A stretch of 64,000 nucleotides of DNA from Rhodovibrionaceae bacterium (GTDB lineage: Bacteria > Pseudomonadota > Alphaproteobacteria > Kiloniellales > DSM-21159): the NCBI GenBank assembly GCA_028279885.1, contig JANQMX010000037.1, forward strand, positions 31,514 to 95,513. Reading direction: 5' to 3'. The notes under the pieces are model-generated. The model did no database searches. It worked only from the letters and a program-made list of their open reading frames with translations, and was not told the origin of the DNA. This document shows positions 43,225-51,527 of this stretch, one piece after another. Made by a program: the position numbers and the translations under genes. Position 1 is the stretch's first letter; every line of letters begins with the position of its first letter.

Positions 43225-44142
43225 ATGGAAATGCATCAGGTCCGCTACTTCCTCGCCGTCAGCGAGACGTTGAACTTCACGCGGGCGGCCGAGCTGTGCC
43301 ACGTCTCGCAACCGGCGCTTACCAAGGCGATCAAGCGCCTTGAGGAGGAACTGGGCGGGGAGCTTTTCCGGCGCGAGCGTAACCTGACGCATCTCACCGA
43401 CCTCGGTCGGCTCATGAAGCCCCATCTCGAGACCATTCTGCGCGCCAACGAGGCAGCCCGGGCCGACGCCGAGGACTTTCACAGCCTGGAGCGTGCCTCC
43501 CTCAACCTCGGCGTCATGTCGACGGTGGGGCCGGTCGAGATGGTCGGCTTCCTCGATCGCTTGCGCGAGGAGATCCCCGTTCTCGATCTCAAGATCAGCG
43601 AAGCGACCGGCAGCGAGTTGATCGAGGCTTTGCTGCAAGGCGAGGTCGACGTCGGCCTGATCGGCATGCCGCAACTCCCGGAGCGGCTCGATGCCGTCCC
43701 GCTCTATGGCGAGCGCTACACCATCGCTTTTTCCAAAGGACACCGTTTCGAAGGCATGACCGTGGTGCCGCTCAGCGAGCTTGACGGTGAGGACTACCTT
43801 CTTCGCCTGCATTGCGAGTTCATGGACCACTTCGAGGCTCTGGGCGGCGAGAAAGACTTCGAAGTCAATCTGCGCTACAGCAGCGAGCGTGAAGACTGGG
43901 TGCAGGCCATGGTGCTGGCCAAGCTCGGCTGCTCGATCATGCCGGAGTTCCTGCCCAGCCTGCCGGGCATTGCCACGCGTGTTTTGGTCGAGCCGGAGGT
44001 CAGCCGCACCGTCTCGCTGGTCACCGTCGCGGGCAGGCAGTACTCGCCCGTGCTGCGCCTGATGGTTCGCCTGGCCAAGAGCTACCCCTGGCGCGGTGCG
44101 GCTGTGGCAGGCAATGGCGAGACCTCCTGGGACTTGAAATAG
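43225..44142 (+). CDS. LysR family regulator with OxyR-like cysteine
   Basis: This 305-residue regulator begins MEMHQVRYFLAVSETLNFTRAA and has the helix-turn-helix HVSQPALTKAIKRLEEELGG. The effector domain has LGVMSTVGP and GLIGMPQLPERL. Cys197 in LLRLHCEF sits close to the OxyR peroxidatic Cys199 position, but no second cysteine follows near 208. That argues for a thiol sensor of a different kind. It is divergent from the cupredoxin/flavoprotein/TVP38 run, which it probably controls. Its 3' end overlaps the antisense AraC gene by 61 bases. Confidence 0.88.
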   Translation: MEMHQVRYFLAVSETLNFTRAAELCHVSQPALTKAIKRLEEELGGELFRRERNLTHLTDLGRLMKPHLETILRANEAARADAEDFHSLERASLNLGVMSTVGPVEMVGFLDRLREEIPVLDLKISEATGSELIEALLQGEVDVGLIGMPQLPERLDAVPLYGERYTIAFSKGHRFEGMTVVPLSELDGEDYLLRLHCEFMDHFEALGGEKDFEVNLRYSSEREDWVQAMVLAKLGCSIMPEFLPSLPGIATRVLVEPEVSRTVSLVTVAGRQYSPVLRLMVRLAKSYPWRGAAVAGNGETSWDLK

Positions 44143-44861
44143 CGCCGGGGTGTCGTGCCGAAGACATCGCGAAAGGCTTCGATGAAGGCGCTGACGTTAT
44201 CGTAGCCCACCGCGAAGGCGGCCGAGGTGACGGGCTCGCCCGCGGCCAGGCGCTCCAGTGCTGCAAGCAGGCGCGCTTGCCGGCGCCACTCGCGAAAGGT
44301 CATGCCGGTCTCGTCAGCAAACTTGCGGATCAGGTTGCGTTCGGAGAACCCCAGCTCCTTCGACCAGGCCTTGAGTGAGCGCTGGTCGGCCGGCTCAGTC
44401 AGGATCGCCTCGGTCATTCCGCGCAAGCGCGGGTCCTGCGGCTGCGGCAGCGCGAGCGGCAAGGCGTCGATCTCGGCGATCTCGGCCAGCAAGAGAGCGA
44501 GGAGGTGCGGCCAGTTCGGGTCATCCGGCACAGTGGCCATTCGGATCAGGACTTCGCGCATCAAGGGGGAGATCGACCACACGGCGCAGTCGGAGGGCAG
44601 CCCCCGTGCTGTCCGGTCGAGATAGACCGTGCGCATGGCCGTCGCCGTATGGCAGCGGACGGCGTGAACGCGGCCCGCCGGCATCCAGATTGCCCGGCCC
44701 GGCGGCACCACCCAAACCGCGTCCTCGCTGATCACTCGAAAGACACCGGCGGCTGCATGGAGGATCTGATGGGCGTCATGGCTGTGGGGCTCGATCCAAG
44801 TGCCGGCGGCGTAGTCGGTGGCCAGACCCTCGACCTCGATCGCTGGATCGTGTTTTGGCAT
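44082..44861 (-). CDS. AraC family transcriptional regulator
   Basis: This is a 259-residue regulator. An N-terminal cupin-like ligand domain has HSHDAHQILHAAAGVFRV and PPGRAIWMPAGRVHAV. A C-terminal double helix-turn-helix follows (LKAWSKELGFSERNLIRKFADE, then SAAFAVGYDNVSAFIEAFRDVFG ending TPRRYF, read in parts). Regulators of this AraC_binding type with an adjacent MFS gene usually control that exporter. Here the MFS gene is divergent across about 90 bases. The last 61 bases overlap the end of the LysR gene on the opposite strand. Confidence 0.9.
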   Translation of the reverse strand: MPKHDPAIEVEGLATDYAAGTWIEPHSHDAHQILHAAAGVFRVISEDAVWVVPPGRAIWMPAGRVHAVRCHTATAMRTVYLDRTARGLPSDCAVWSISPLMREVLIRMATVPDDPNWPHLLALLLAEIAEIDALPLALPQPQDPRLRGMTEAILTEPADQRSLKAWSKELGFSERNLIRKFADETGMTFREWRRQARLLAALERLAAGEPVTSAAFAVGYDNVSAFIEAFRDVFGTTPRRYFKSQEVSPLPATAAPRQG

Positions 44862-44949
44862 TTTTTACGTATTTATTGGCCTGATACCGGAAGAATGGTG
44901 CCATGCGGTCGCCTACCTTGTCGAGCGACGATCGAGAGGAGAGGGCACG

Positions 44950-46188
44950 ATGACTCCGGGAACCCAGCTAGCCTTTCTTAATGTGGCGCACTTCCTCTGC
45001 CACTACTTCCTGCTGATCTTTCCGACGGCTGTCATCGCCATCGCCGCGGATTGGGGGCTCTCATACGGGGCCGCGTTGGCGCTCGGCACGCCGCTTTACG
45101 TTATCTTCGCGCTGGCCACCTTGCCGGCCGGTTGGCTCGGCGACCACTGGGACGGCCAGCGCCTGATCGGCCTGTCGTTCTTCGGCCTCGGCGCCGCCAG
45201 TCTCTTCATCGCCTTTGCGGCCGACGATCTCTGGCTCATGGTTGGGCTCGGGGCGCTCGGGCTTTTCGCCGCCATCTATCATCCGGTTGGGCTGGCCATG
45301 GTGACGCGTCTCAGCGACCGACCGGGCCATGCCTTGGCGGTCAACGGCGTGTACGGCAATCTGGGATTGGCCGCGGCCGCCCTGGCGACGGGGCTGCTGG
45401 CCGATGCTTTCGGCTGGCGGAGCGCTTTCCTGGTGCCTGGTTTGGTCGTGTTGGTTGTCGGCCTTGTTCACCTGATGACGGTCAGGCGTCATGACGCAAG
45501 TGCGCGTCCATCACATCAGGCGAAGGGACCGGACACGGTTGCCGTGCCGCGTGCGATCCAGATCCGCGTCGTCGCCGTGATCCTGCTGGCGGCGCTGTTC
45601 AGCGGCGTGATCTTCAACGGCGTGACGATCTCGCTGCCTAAACTCTTTGACGAGCGCTTGGGTGCCATTGCGCCGACACTGACCGGTGTCGGGGGCTACA
45701 CCACCTTGGTCTTTGCTGTTGCCGCCTTCGCCCAGCTCCCGGTCGGCAATCTGCTCGACCGGGTCGGTGGCCGGCCGGTGATGATCGCGCTCTATGTCCT
45801 GATTGCCGCAACCTTGGCGCTGCTCTCACAAGCCTTCGGCTGGCTTGCCGTGCCAGGCGCTTTGGTGGTGGTGACCTTCATGTTCGCCGGCCTTCCCATC
45901 ACCGGCTGGCTGCTCGGTCGTTACGTGGCCAGCTCTTGGCGCTCACGTGCCTTCGCGGCCGAGTATGTGCTGTCGCTCGGCATGGCCTCCGCCATCGTGC
46001 CGGCCATAGCGCTCCTGCACGAGAACGGCTACGGCTTCGACAGCCAATACCTGCTGTTCGCTCTTTCGGCGGGTGTCGTGGTGCTGGGCGCTGCCGCTCT
46101 GCCGCGCGCGGCAACGCTGATGCGGGCCAGCCTTCAGGCCAAAGCGACGATCAGTCCACCAGCTCCGGCGCCTTCTTCCCGGACTTAG
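44950..46188 (+). CDS. MFS transporter
   Basis: This 412-residue membrane protein has twelve hydrophobic segments, read from ATG 44950 with a GAGGAGAGGG ribosome site. The motif between helices 2 and 3 reads PAGWLGDHWDGQRL, a form of the MFS-specific loop, and the second half has a matching NLLDRVGGRPVM. It is probably an exporter of a small molecule sensed by the divergent AraC regulator; the substrate is unknown. The 3' end overlaps the clpA gene on the opposite strand by 38 bases. Confidence 0.88.
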   Translation: MTPGTQLAFLNVAHFLCHYFLLIFPTAVIAIAADWGLSYGAALALGTPLYVIFALATLPAGWLGDHWDGQRLIGLSFFGLGAASLFIAFAADDLWLMVGLGALGLFAAIYHPVGLAMVTRLSDRPGHALAVNGVYGNLGLAAAALATGLLADAFGWRSAFLVPGLVVLVVGLVHLMTVRRHDASARPSHQAKGPDTVAVPRAIQIRVVAVILLAALFSGVIFNGVTISLPKLFDERLGAIAPTLTGVGGYTTLVFAVAAFAQLPVGNLLDRVGGRPVMIALYVLIAATLALLSQAFGWLAVPGALVVVTFMFAGLPITGWLLGRYVASSWRSRAFAAEYVLSLGMASAIVPAIALLHENGYGFDSQYLLFALSAGVVVLGAAALPRAATLMRASLQAKATISPPAPAPSSRT

Positions 46189-48457
46189 CGGGCGGACCGC
46201 CTTTCTCATCCGGGAAGCCGAAGGTGAGGGCGCCGTCGACCAGGTCGACCTGCACCAATCCGCCCTTGGCCAGCTTGCCGAACAGCAGCTCTTCCGCCAG
46301 CGGCTTCTTGATGTGCTCCTGGATCACGCGAGCGAGGGGACGGGCGCCGAAGTTCGGCTCATAGCCCTTCTCGGCCAGCCACTGGCGGGCTGCGTCGCTG
46401 AGCTCGATGGTCACGTTGCGGTCGGCCAACTGCGCTTCGAGCTGCATGACGAACTTGTCGACCACCCGCGCCACGATCTCCGGCGTCAGGCCGCTGAAGG
46501 GGATGATGGCGTCCAGCCGGTTACGGAATTCCGGCGTGAAGAGGCGGTTGATGGCTTCCGTATCCTCACCGCTGCGGGCCTCTCTCACGAAACCGATGGC
46601 CGGCTTGGCCATCTCGCTGGCGCCCGCGTTGGTGGTCATGATCAGGATGACGTTGCGGAAGTCGACGTTCTTGCCGTTGTGGTCGGTCAGCTTCCCGTAA
46701 TCCATGATCTGCAGCAGGATATTGAAGATGTCCGGATGCGCCTTCTCGATCTCGTCGAGCAGCAGGACGCAGTGCGGGTGCTGGTCGACTGCGTCGGTCA
46801 GGAGACCGCCCTGGTCGAAGCCGACATAGCCCGGAGGAGCTCCGATCAGACGGCTGACCGCGTGGCGCTCCATGTACTCCGACATATCGAAACGGTGCAG
46901 CTCGACGCCGAGCGTCATGCCCAACTGGCGCGCAACCTCGGTCTTGCCGACCCCGGTGGGACCGGAGAAGAGGTAGGAGCCGATGGGCTTCTCCGGCTCG
47001 CGCAGGCCGGCACGGGCGAGCTTGATCGCCGCGGTGAGGGCCTCGATCGCCTTGTTCTGGCCGAAGACCATCGTCTTGAGGTCGCGCTCAAGGTTGGCAA
47101 GCGCCTGCTTATCGTCTTTGGAGACGGATTTCGGCGGGATGCGGGCCATCTTGGCGATCACCGCCTCGACTTCCTTCACGCCGACGGTCTTCTTGCGCTT
47201 GGATTCGGGCCGCAGAGCTTGCGCCGCGCCCGTCTCGTCGATGACGTCAATCGCCTTGTCCGGCAGCTTACGGTCGTTGATATAGCGCGCGGCCAACTCG
47301 ACGGCGGTGCGGATGGCTTCCTGCGTGTAGCGCACGCTGTGGTGTTCCTCGTAATAGGGCTTGAGGCCCTTGAGGATCTTCACCGTGTCTTCGATTGAAG
47401 GCTCGACCACATCGATCTTCTGGAAGCGCCGCACCAGGGCGCGGTCCTTTTCAAAGTAGTTGCGGTATTCCTTGTAGGTGGTCGAGCCGATGCAGCGCAG
47501 GCTACCGCTCTGCAAAGCCGGCTTGAGCAGGTTGGAGGCGTCCATGGCGCCGCCCGACGTCGCGCCGGCACCGATCACCGTATGGATTTCGTCAATGAAC
47601 AGCACCGCGTGCGGCATGGCCTCAAGCTCGGAGATCACCGCCTTGAGCCGTTCTTCGAAATCGCCGCGGTAGCGCGTGCCGGCAAGCAGCGCGCCCATGT
47701 CGAGGGCGAAGATGGTCGCTTCCTTGAGGACGTCCGGGACATCGCCTTCTTCGATACGCCGGGCCAGGCCCTCCGCGATCGCGGTTTTGCCGACGCCCGG
47801 GTCGCCGACGTAGAGCGGATTGTTCTTGGTGCGGCGGCACAGCACTTGAATGGTGCGCTCGATCTCGCCGCTGCGGCCGATCAGAGGGTCGACGCGGCCC
47901 TGGCGGGATTTCTCGTTCAGATCGACACAGTAGGCGTCGAGCGCCTCGCGGCCCTGCTTGACGACCTGCTCGCTCTCGCTTTCCGACTCGGCGCCATTGA
48001 CCGTGCGGCTCTGCTCCTGGCCCGGGACCTTGGCGATGCCGTGGCTGATGTAGTTGACCGCATCCAGGCGGGTCATCTCCTGCGCTTGCAGGAAATAAAC
48101 GGCGTGGCTCTCGCGCTCGGCGAAGATGGCGACGAGCACGTTGGCGCCGGTCACCTCTTCGCGCCCGGACGACTGCACGTGGATGGCTGCGCGCTGCAAT
48201 ACCCGCTGGAAGCCTGAGGTCGGCGAGGCGTCGCCACTCTGCGCTGTGATCAGCGAGGAGAGATCGTTGTCGATGTAATCGGAAATCTCGTCGCGCAGCT
48301 TGCCGAGGTCGACCCCGCAAGCGCGCAGCACGGCTACGGCGTCGCTGTCTTCGGTAAGGGCCAGCAGAAGATGTTCGAGCGTTGCGTATTCATGGCGCCG
48401 TTCGTTGGCGAGCGCCAAGGCGCGGTGCAAGGTCTTCTCTAGGTTGCTGGATAGCAT
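46151..48457 (-). CDS. clpA: ATP-dependent Clp protease ATP-binding subunit ClpA
   Basis: This is the 768-residue unfoldase that feeds ClpP. An N-domain with the paired [20 protein letters not shown] repeat is followed by AAA domain 1 ([15 protein letters not shown], with [14 protein letters not shown]) and domain 2 ([15 protein letters not shown], with [16 protein letters not shown]). The C-terminus has [24 protein letters not shown], read in parts. The lack of a long middle domain separates it from ClpB. clpS lies nine bases upstream on the same strand, the usual partnership. Confidence 0.96.
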   Translation of the reverse strand: MLSSNLEKTLHRALALANERRHEYATLEHLLLALTEDSDAVAVLRACGVDLGKLRDEISDYIDNDLSSLITAQSGDASPTSGFQRVLQRAAIHVQSSGREEVTGANVLVAIFAERESHAVYFLQAQEMTRLDAVNYISHGIAKVPGQEQSRTVNGAESESESEQVVKQGREALDAYCVDLNEKSRQGRVDPLIGRSGEIERTIQVLCRRTKNNPLYVGDPGVGKTAIAEGLARRIEEGDVPDVLKEATIFALDMGALLAGTRYRGDFEERLKAVISELEAMPHAVLFIDEIHTVIGAGATSGGAMDASNLLKPALQSGSLRCIGSTTYKEYRNYFEKDRALVRRFQKIDVVEPSIEDTVKILKGLKPYYEEHHSVRYTQEAIRTAVELAARYINDRKLPDKAIDVIDETGAAQALRPESKRKKTVGVKEVEAVIAKMARIPPKSVSKDDKQALANLERDLKTMVFGQNKAIEALTAAIKLARAGLREPEKPIGSYLFSGPTGVGKTEVARQLGMTLGVELHRFDMSEYMERHAVSRLIGAPPGYVGFDQGGLLTDAVDQHPHCVLLLDEIEKAHPDIFNILLQIMDYGKLTDHNGKNVDFRNVILIMTTNAGASEMAKPAIGFVREARSGEDTEAINRLFTPEFRNRLDAIIPFSGLTPEIVARVVDKFVMQLEAQLADRNVTIELSDAARQWLAEKGYEPNFGARPLARVIQEHIKKPLAEELLFGKLAKGGLVQVDLVDGALTFGFPDEKGGPPAKSGKKAPELVD

Positions 48458-48466
48458 CGCGCGCGA

Positions 48467-48838
48467 CTAGTCCTTTTCCAGGGTGCATTGTAAAGGATGT
48501 TGATGCTTGCGGGCATAGTCTATGACCTGCGTCACTTTGGTCTCCGCGACCTCGTAGGTGTAGACGCCGCAGACGCCGACACCACGGCGGTGAACATGTA
48601 GCATGATCTGCGTCGCCTCTTCTCGGCGCTTGCCGAAGAACTTCTCCAGGACATGAACGACGAACTCCATCGGAGTATAATCGTCGTTCAGCATCAGCAC
48701 CTTGTAAAGCGAGGGGCGCTTGGTTTTAGGGCGCGTGCGAACGATGACGCCGGTCGCACGACCACCGCCGCTACCGCCATCATCACTGTTGCGTCCGGGG
48801 CCGCCGTCGTCTTCGTTGGCCAACCGCATGCTTCGCAT
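48467..48838 (-). CDS. clpS: ATP-dependent Clp protease adaptor ClpS
   Basis: This 123-residue adaptor delivers N-degron substrates to ClpA. I chose ATG 48838 because GAAAGGCG precedes it; a frame from 48895 or an ATG at 48829 is also open. After a glycine-rich leader the domain shows [20 protein letters not shown], the conserved ligand region [21 protein letters not shown], and a closing [16 protein letters not shown], all canonical. It is followed by clpA after nine bases. Confidence 0.95.
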   Translation of the reverse strand: MRSMRLANEDDGGPGRNSDDGGSGGGRATGVIVRTRPKTKRPSLYKVLMLNDDYTPMEFVVHVLEKFFGKRREEATQIMLHVHRRGVGVCGVYTYEVAETKVTQVIDYARKHQHPLQCTLEKD

Positions 48839-49093
48839 CTCACGCCTTTCGGGCCGGCGACTCGGCCCGCCATGTTCCCAATCTAATACTAGCATGCTCT
48901 ACAATATTGTGAATCAGCCTGGGGGCGGGAAGTGCCGGGCAGGCAGCTTTTTTTTTCCGCTAACCCGCATTTATCGACGACAGAATGAGTATCTCCTGGA
49001 ATCGCGCCCGTATTATGGCGAAGCGGCGGCGTTTGCCATGAGGCTATACGGGACTCGGTAAATCCTGTTGGCTGTCGAAGATGGTATGATTCG

Positions 49094-49123
49094 CAGGCGG
49101 CAATAGAACAGGCGGCAATAGAA
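49094..49123. repeat. Tandem 15-base repeat in clpS-hypothetical gene spacer
   Basis: CAGGCGGCAATAGAA occurs twice without a gap. It lies inside a 331-base spacer (48839-49169) between clpS (minus) and the next gene (plus), which otherwise holds no credible ORF and should contain both promoters. Confidence 0.7.
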
Positions 49124-49169
49124 GATGGCGCTGAATTGTGAAGCGTGAAGCAGTCGGTTGGCAAAACAC

Positions 49170-49751
49170 ATGCTGACATTCGATAAAAAGATCGGGCTGG
49201 GGGAAGTGATCGCGATCTTCGCTCTTGTGATGAGCGGCGTAGCGGTTTGGCAGGCAAATACCCACAGCAATCCGGACTTCGTCGTCGAGCAGCTAACGCC
49301 GCTTAAGGTCACTTTCGCGAGCGGCGAAGCGGATGACAAACTCTACGTCGGCTTTCCCATTATCGTGTCCAACACCGGCGGTCGCAGCGCCTCGTTGCTT
49401 CAGATTGCTGCGTCTGGCGAACCGACGATCTTTCGGATTGTCGAAGGCAGCCCTTTCGTAGACGATCCTAGCTTGCGCCTGGACTATGCAATCGTGGAAG
49501 GCGTTTTCAATACGACCGAGCAGCTCGCAGAGCTGATTTCGAGCCAAAGCCTAATCGAGTTGAAGCTACCGCAGATTCTCAACATCGAAGTGGAGAGTGG
49601 AAAGGCTAAGCCTTTTGTTTTCGTACTGAGAATTTCCGACCGGAACGGAGACATGCTTGTCGGTGAGCGCCTCGCATTCTCGGTCCATCTACGTTTTTCG
49701 GACGGCACGGTCTATCGTTTGGCGCAGGGCTTTGGCTTTGAGGACTCCTAG
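49170..49751 (+). CDS. Hypothetical membrane-anchored protein
   Basis: This 193-residue protein is read from ATG 49170; a TTG four codons upstream is also in frame. One hydrophobic segment near the N-terminus (LGEVIAIFALVMSGVAVW) probably anchors it in the inner membrane, with the rest outside as beta-rich sequence. No family is recognised. A perfect terminator hairpin follows its stop. It is more A/T-rich than its neighbours, which may point to recent acquisition. Confidence 0.6.
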   Translation: MLTFDKKIGLGEVIAIFALVMSGVAVWQANTHSNPDFVVEQLTPLKVTFASGEADDKLYVGFPIIVSNTGGRSASLLQIAASGEPTIFRIVEGSPFVDDPSLRLDYAIVEGVFNTTEQLAELISSQSLIELKLPQILNIEVESGKAKPFVFVLRISDRNGDMLVGERLAFSVHLRFSDGTVYRLAQGFGFEDS

Positions 49752-49780
49752 GACGGAAGCAGTTCCAGGCGTGGAGCAAA

Positions 49781-49808
49781 AAAAGCCCGGCCAAACGGCC
49801 GGGCTTTT
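49781..49808. terminator. Bidirectional intrinsic terminator
   Basis: AAAAGCCCGGCC at 49781-49792 and GGCCGGGCTTTT at 49797-49808 form a perfect 12-base stem around a 4-base loop. The T run on one strand and A run on the other let it end both the hypothetical gene and the convergent phasin gene. Confidence 0.9.
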
Positions 49809-49831
49809 CCGGGTACCTTGGTCGGCAGGTG

Positions 49832-50362
49832 TTAGGCAGCCGACTTGATCATCTTTTCGACCGTGACGTTCAGGCGCGACTGCAGCGGCTGAAAGGTCTC
49901 GTTGGCGACCTTGACCGACATCTCGGTCAGCTTGGCGGTCTCGGCCAGCGTCTTGTCGAAGTTGCTCTTGGCGACCTCGCCGCTCACGTCGAAGAGCTCC
50001 TGGACGTTCTTGGCGCCGAGCATCTTCTTGGCGACGGCCACGTTCTCTTCCATGGAGCCCTGCGCGAAGGTGAAGAACTCCTTGGTCATGGCTTCCATAC
50101 CCTTGGCCATGACGTTGGAGGCCTCGACGAAGGCCTGGATGTTGTCCTTGTTGACGGAAGCCAGCTCGTCATAGCCCTTGAAGATGGCGCTCGAGGTCTT
50201 CTCGATGTTCTCTTTGGTCATGGTGACGGCTTGCTCGTACTGCTTGGTGGCGGCTTCGCTGCCGGCCTTGACGACGGCCTCAACGGTCTCTTTGCCGGCG
50301 TTCACGGCGGCTTCGACCGGTTTCATGGCGTCCTGAGCGGTGGTGGTCTTCTTGGCGGTCAT
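49832..50362 (-). CDS. Phasin family protein
   Basis: This is a 176-residue coiled-coil protein of the phasin family, which coats polyhydroxyalkanoate granules. I chose ATG 50362, preceded by GGAAGGAACGACAGAG; an earlier ATG at 50383 is possible. The family pattern of amphipathic helices is visible in SAIFKGYDELASVNKDNIQAFVEAS (read in parts), FFTFAQGSMEENVAVAKKML and VQELFDVSGEVAKSNFDKTLA. The promoter region upstream carries two similar operator-like sites. The PHA synthase genes are not in this window. Confidence 0.9.
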   Translation of the reverse strand: MTAKKTTTAQDAMKPVEAAVNAGKETVEAVVKAGSEAATKQYEQAVTMTKENIEKTSSAIFKGYDELASVNKDNIQAFVEASNVMAKGMEAMTKEFFTFAQGSMEENVAVAKKMLGAKNVQELFDVSGEVAKSNFDKTLAETAKLTEMSVKVANETFQPLQSRLNVTVEKMIKSAA

Positions 50363-50466
50363 CTCTGTCGTTCCTTCCATCACTGAATACTGATCGCTTG
50401 CGCTCGCAGGGTGGGGGCCCGCGCACTCATCGCCGCTGGCTCAATCTCTCCGGTCGAGCCTGGAAA

Positions 50467-50541
50467 TTGTGCACTGCAACATGATCATTAATTAAGCGCT
50501 GGGTTGGGCTGTGTCAAGCAAATTTGTGCACTGCACAAATT
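50467..50541 (-). promoter_or_regulatory. Phasin promoter flanked by two operator-like sites
   Basis: A 10-1-10 perfect palindrome spans 50521-50541 (core TTTGTGCACTGCACAAA). A related site, TTGTGCACTGCAA, is at 50467-50479. Between them the minus strand has a perfect -35 TTGACA (50512-50517) and, 17 bases on, the A/T-rich TAATTA (50489-50494) as a weak -10. The TGC-N3-GCA core resembles reported sites for PhaR-type repressors. Confidence 0.65.
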
Positions 50542-50610
50542 CTTCGGATGCGGACATCCAAGGCCTTCCAGCCCTTGCTGCCTACTGCGACAAGCTTCGG
50601 TATCTGGACG

Positions 50611-51327
50611 CTAGCGCTGACCGACCAGGCCGTTTGCGCCGACCTCAACCTCGAAATCCACCCCGGCGAACTCCCGGGCGCTCAGTCCACCGCGGGCCCT
50701 CAGGCGCCCGCTGGGGTCGACCTTTCTGGGCGGCGGCATGGCGATGCCGGTGCGGTCGAAGCGTGCCAGGATGGCCGGGAAGCTGATCTGGTCGTAGCGG
50801 TCCGAGGGATAGGACCAGGCGTTGAAGACCATCCGGCCGCCCGTGCAGGCGACGGCGATCCAATAATAGGCGCGGGAATCGAGCCAGCGGCCGATCGGTG
50901 GCTCTTGGCCGAAGCCGCTGTTGTTGAGCGCCGTCGTCAACTGGCTCACTTCTTGGGCCGTCAGAACGGTTGTGGCGCTGTTCCAGCGCCAGGGGCTCAA
51001 CAGGTCTCCCGGGCTGTCGATCACTATCCGGCTCAGGTTTTCCGGCAATTGCACGCGGCTCAATAGGGTCCCGCTGCCGTCCGGTCCAACCGTCAGGTCG
51101 TAGACCCGCACGTGCTTGGTGTAGCGGGCGTTGTAGACGAAACGGTAGCGGTCGTCCGGGTTCGCCCCCGCGCCGGTGCCGCAGGTTTCCCGCAGGTCGT
51201 CGCCGTTCAGCAGGCTGAACCAGGCGAACTTCTGCACAAAGGGGTCTTCCAGGTTTCCGCCGTAGGTGCAGGCGCCGAGGCCAAGGAGAAGCCCCGCCAG
51301 CAGCGCTAGGCGCAGGCGGCAGAGCAT
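50611..51327 (-). CDS. Hypothetical lipoprotein
   Basis: This is a protein of about 238 residues. Reading from ATG 51327 gives a 20-residue leader RLRLALLAGLLLGLGAC whose end matches a lipobox; an earlier ATG at 51345 would also work. The mature part is probably lipid-anchored in the envelope. No domain is recognised. A cysteine pair (CGTG and ACTGG) could form a disulfide. It shares the large spacer with the phasin promoter but reads in the same direction and lies upstream of it. Confidence 0.65.
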   Translation of the reverse strand: MLCRLRLALLAGLLLGLGACTYGGNLEDPFVQKFAWFSLLNGDDLRETCGTGAGANPDDRYRFVYNARYTKHVRVYDLTVGPDGSGTLLSRVQLPENLSRIVIDSPGDLLSPWRWNSATTVLTAQEVSQLTTALNNSGFGQEPPIGRWLDSRAYYWIAVACTGGRMVFNAWSYPSDRYDQISFPAILARFDRTGIAMPPPRKVDPSGRLRARGGLSAREFAGVDFEVEVGANGLVGQR

Positions 51328-51527
51328 CGCGTTTCCGTCGAACATTCTCAGACTTTACCGTGATTTAAGCTCGAAATGCCAGGCTGACTGAGCGTGTCGA
51401 GGGCGGCGCGCCAAACGACTGGACAGAGAATCCAGTGGTTTGCTAATTGTTGAAGAGATTCAATAGTGTTGACGGGTAGAGTTAAGATGGGGTCCTCGAA
51501 AATCCACCGCTGTGACGGGGTAATAGG

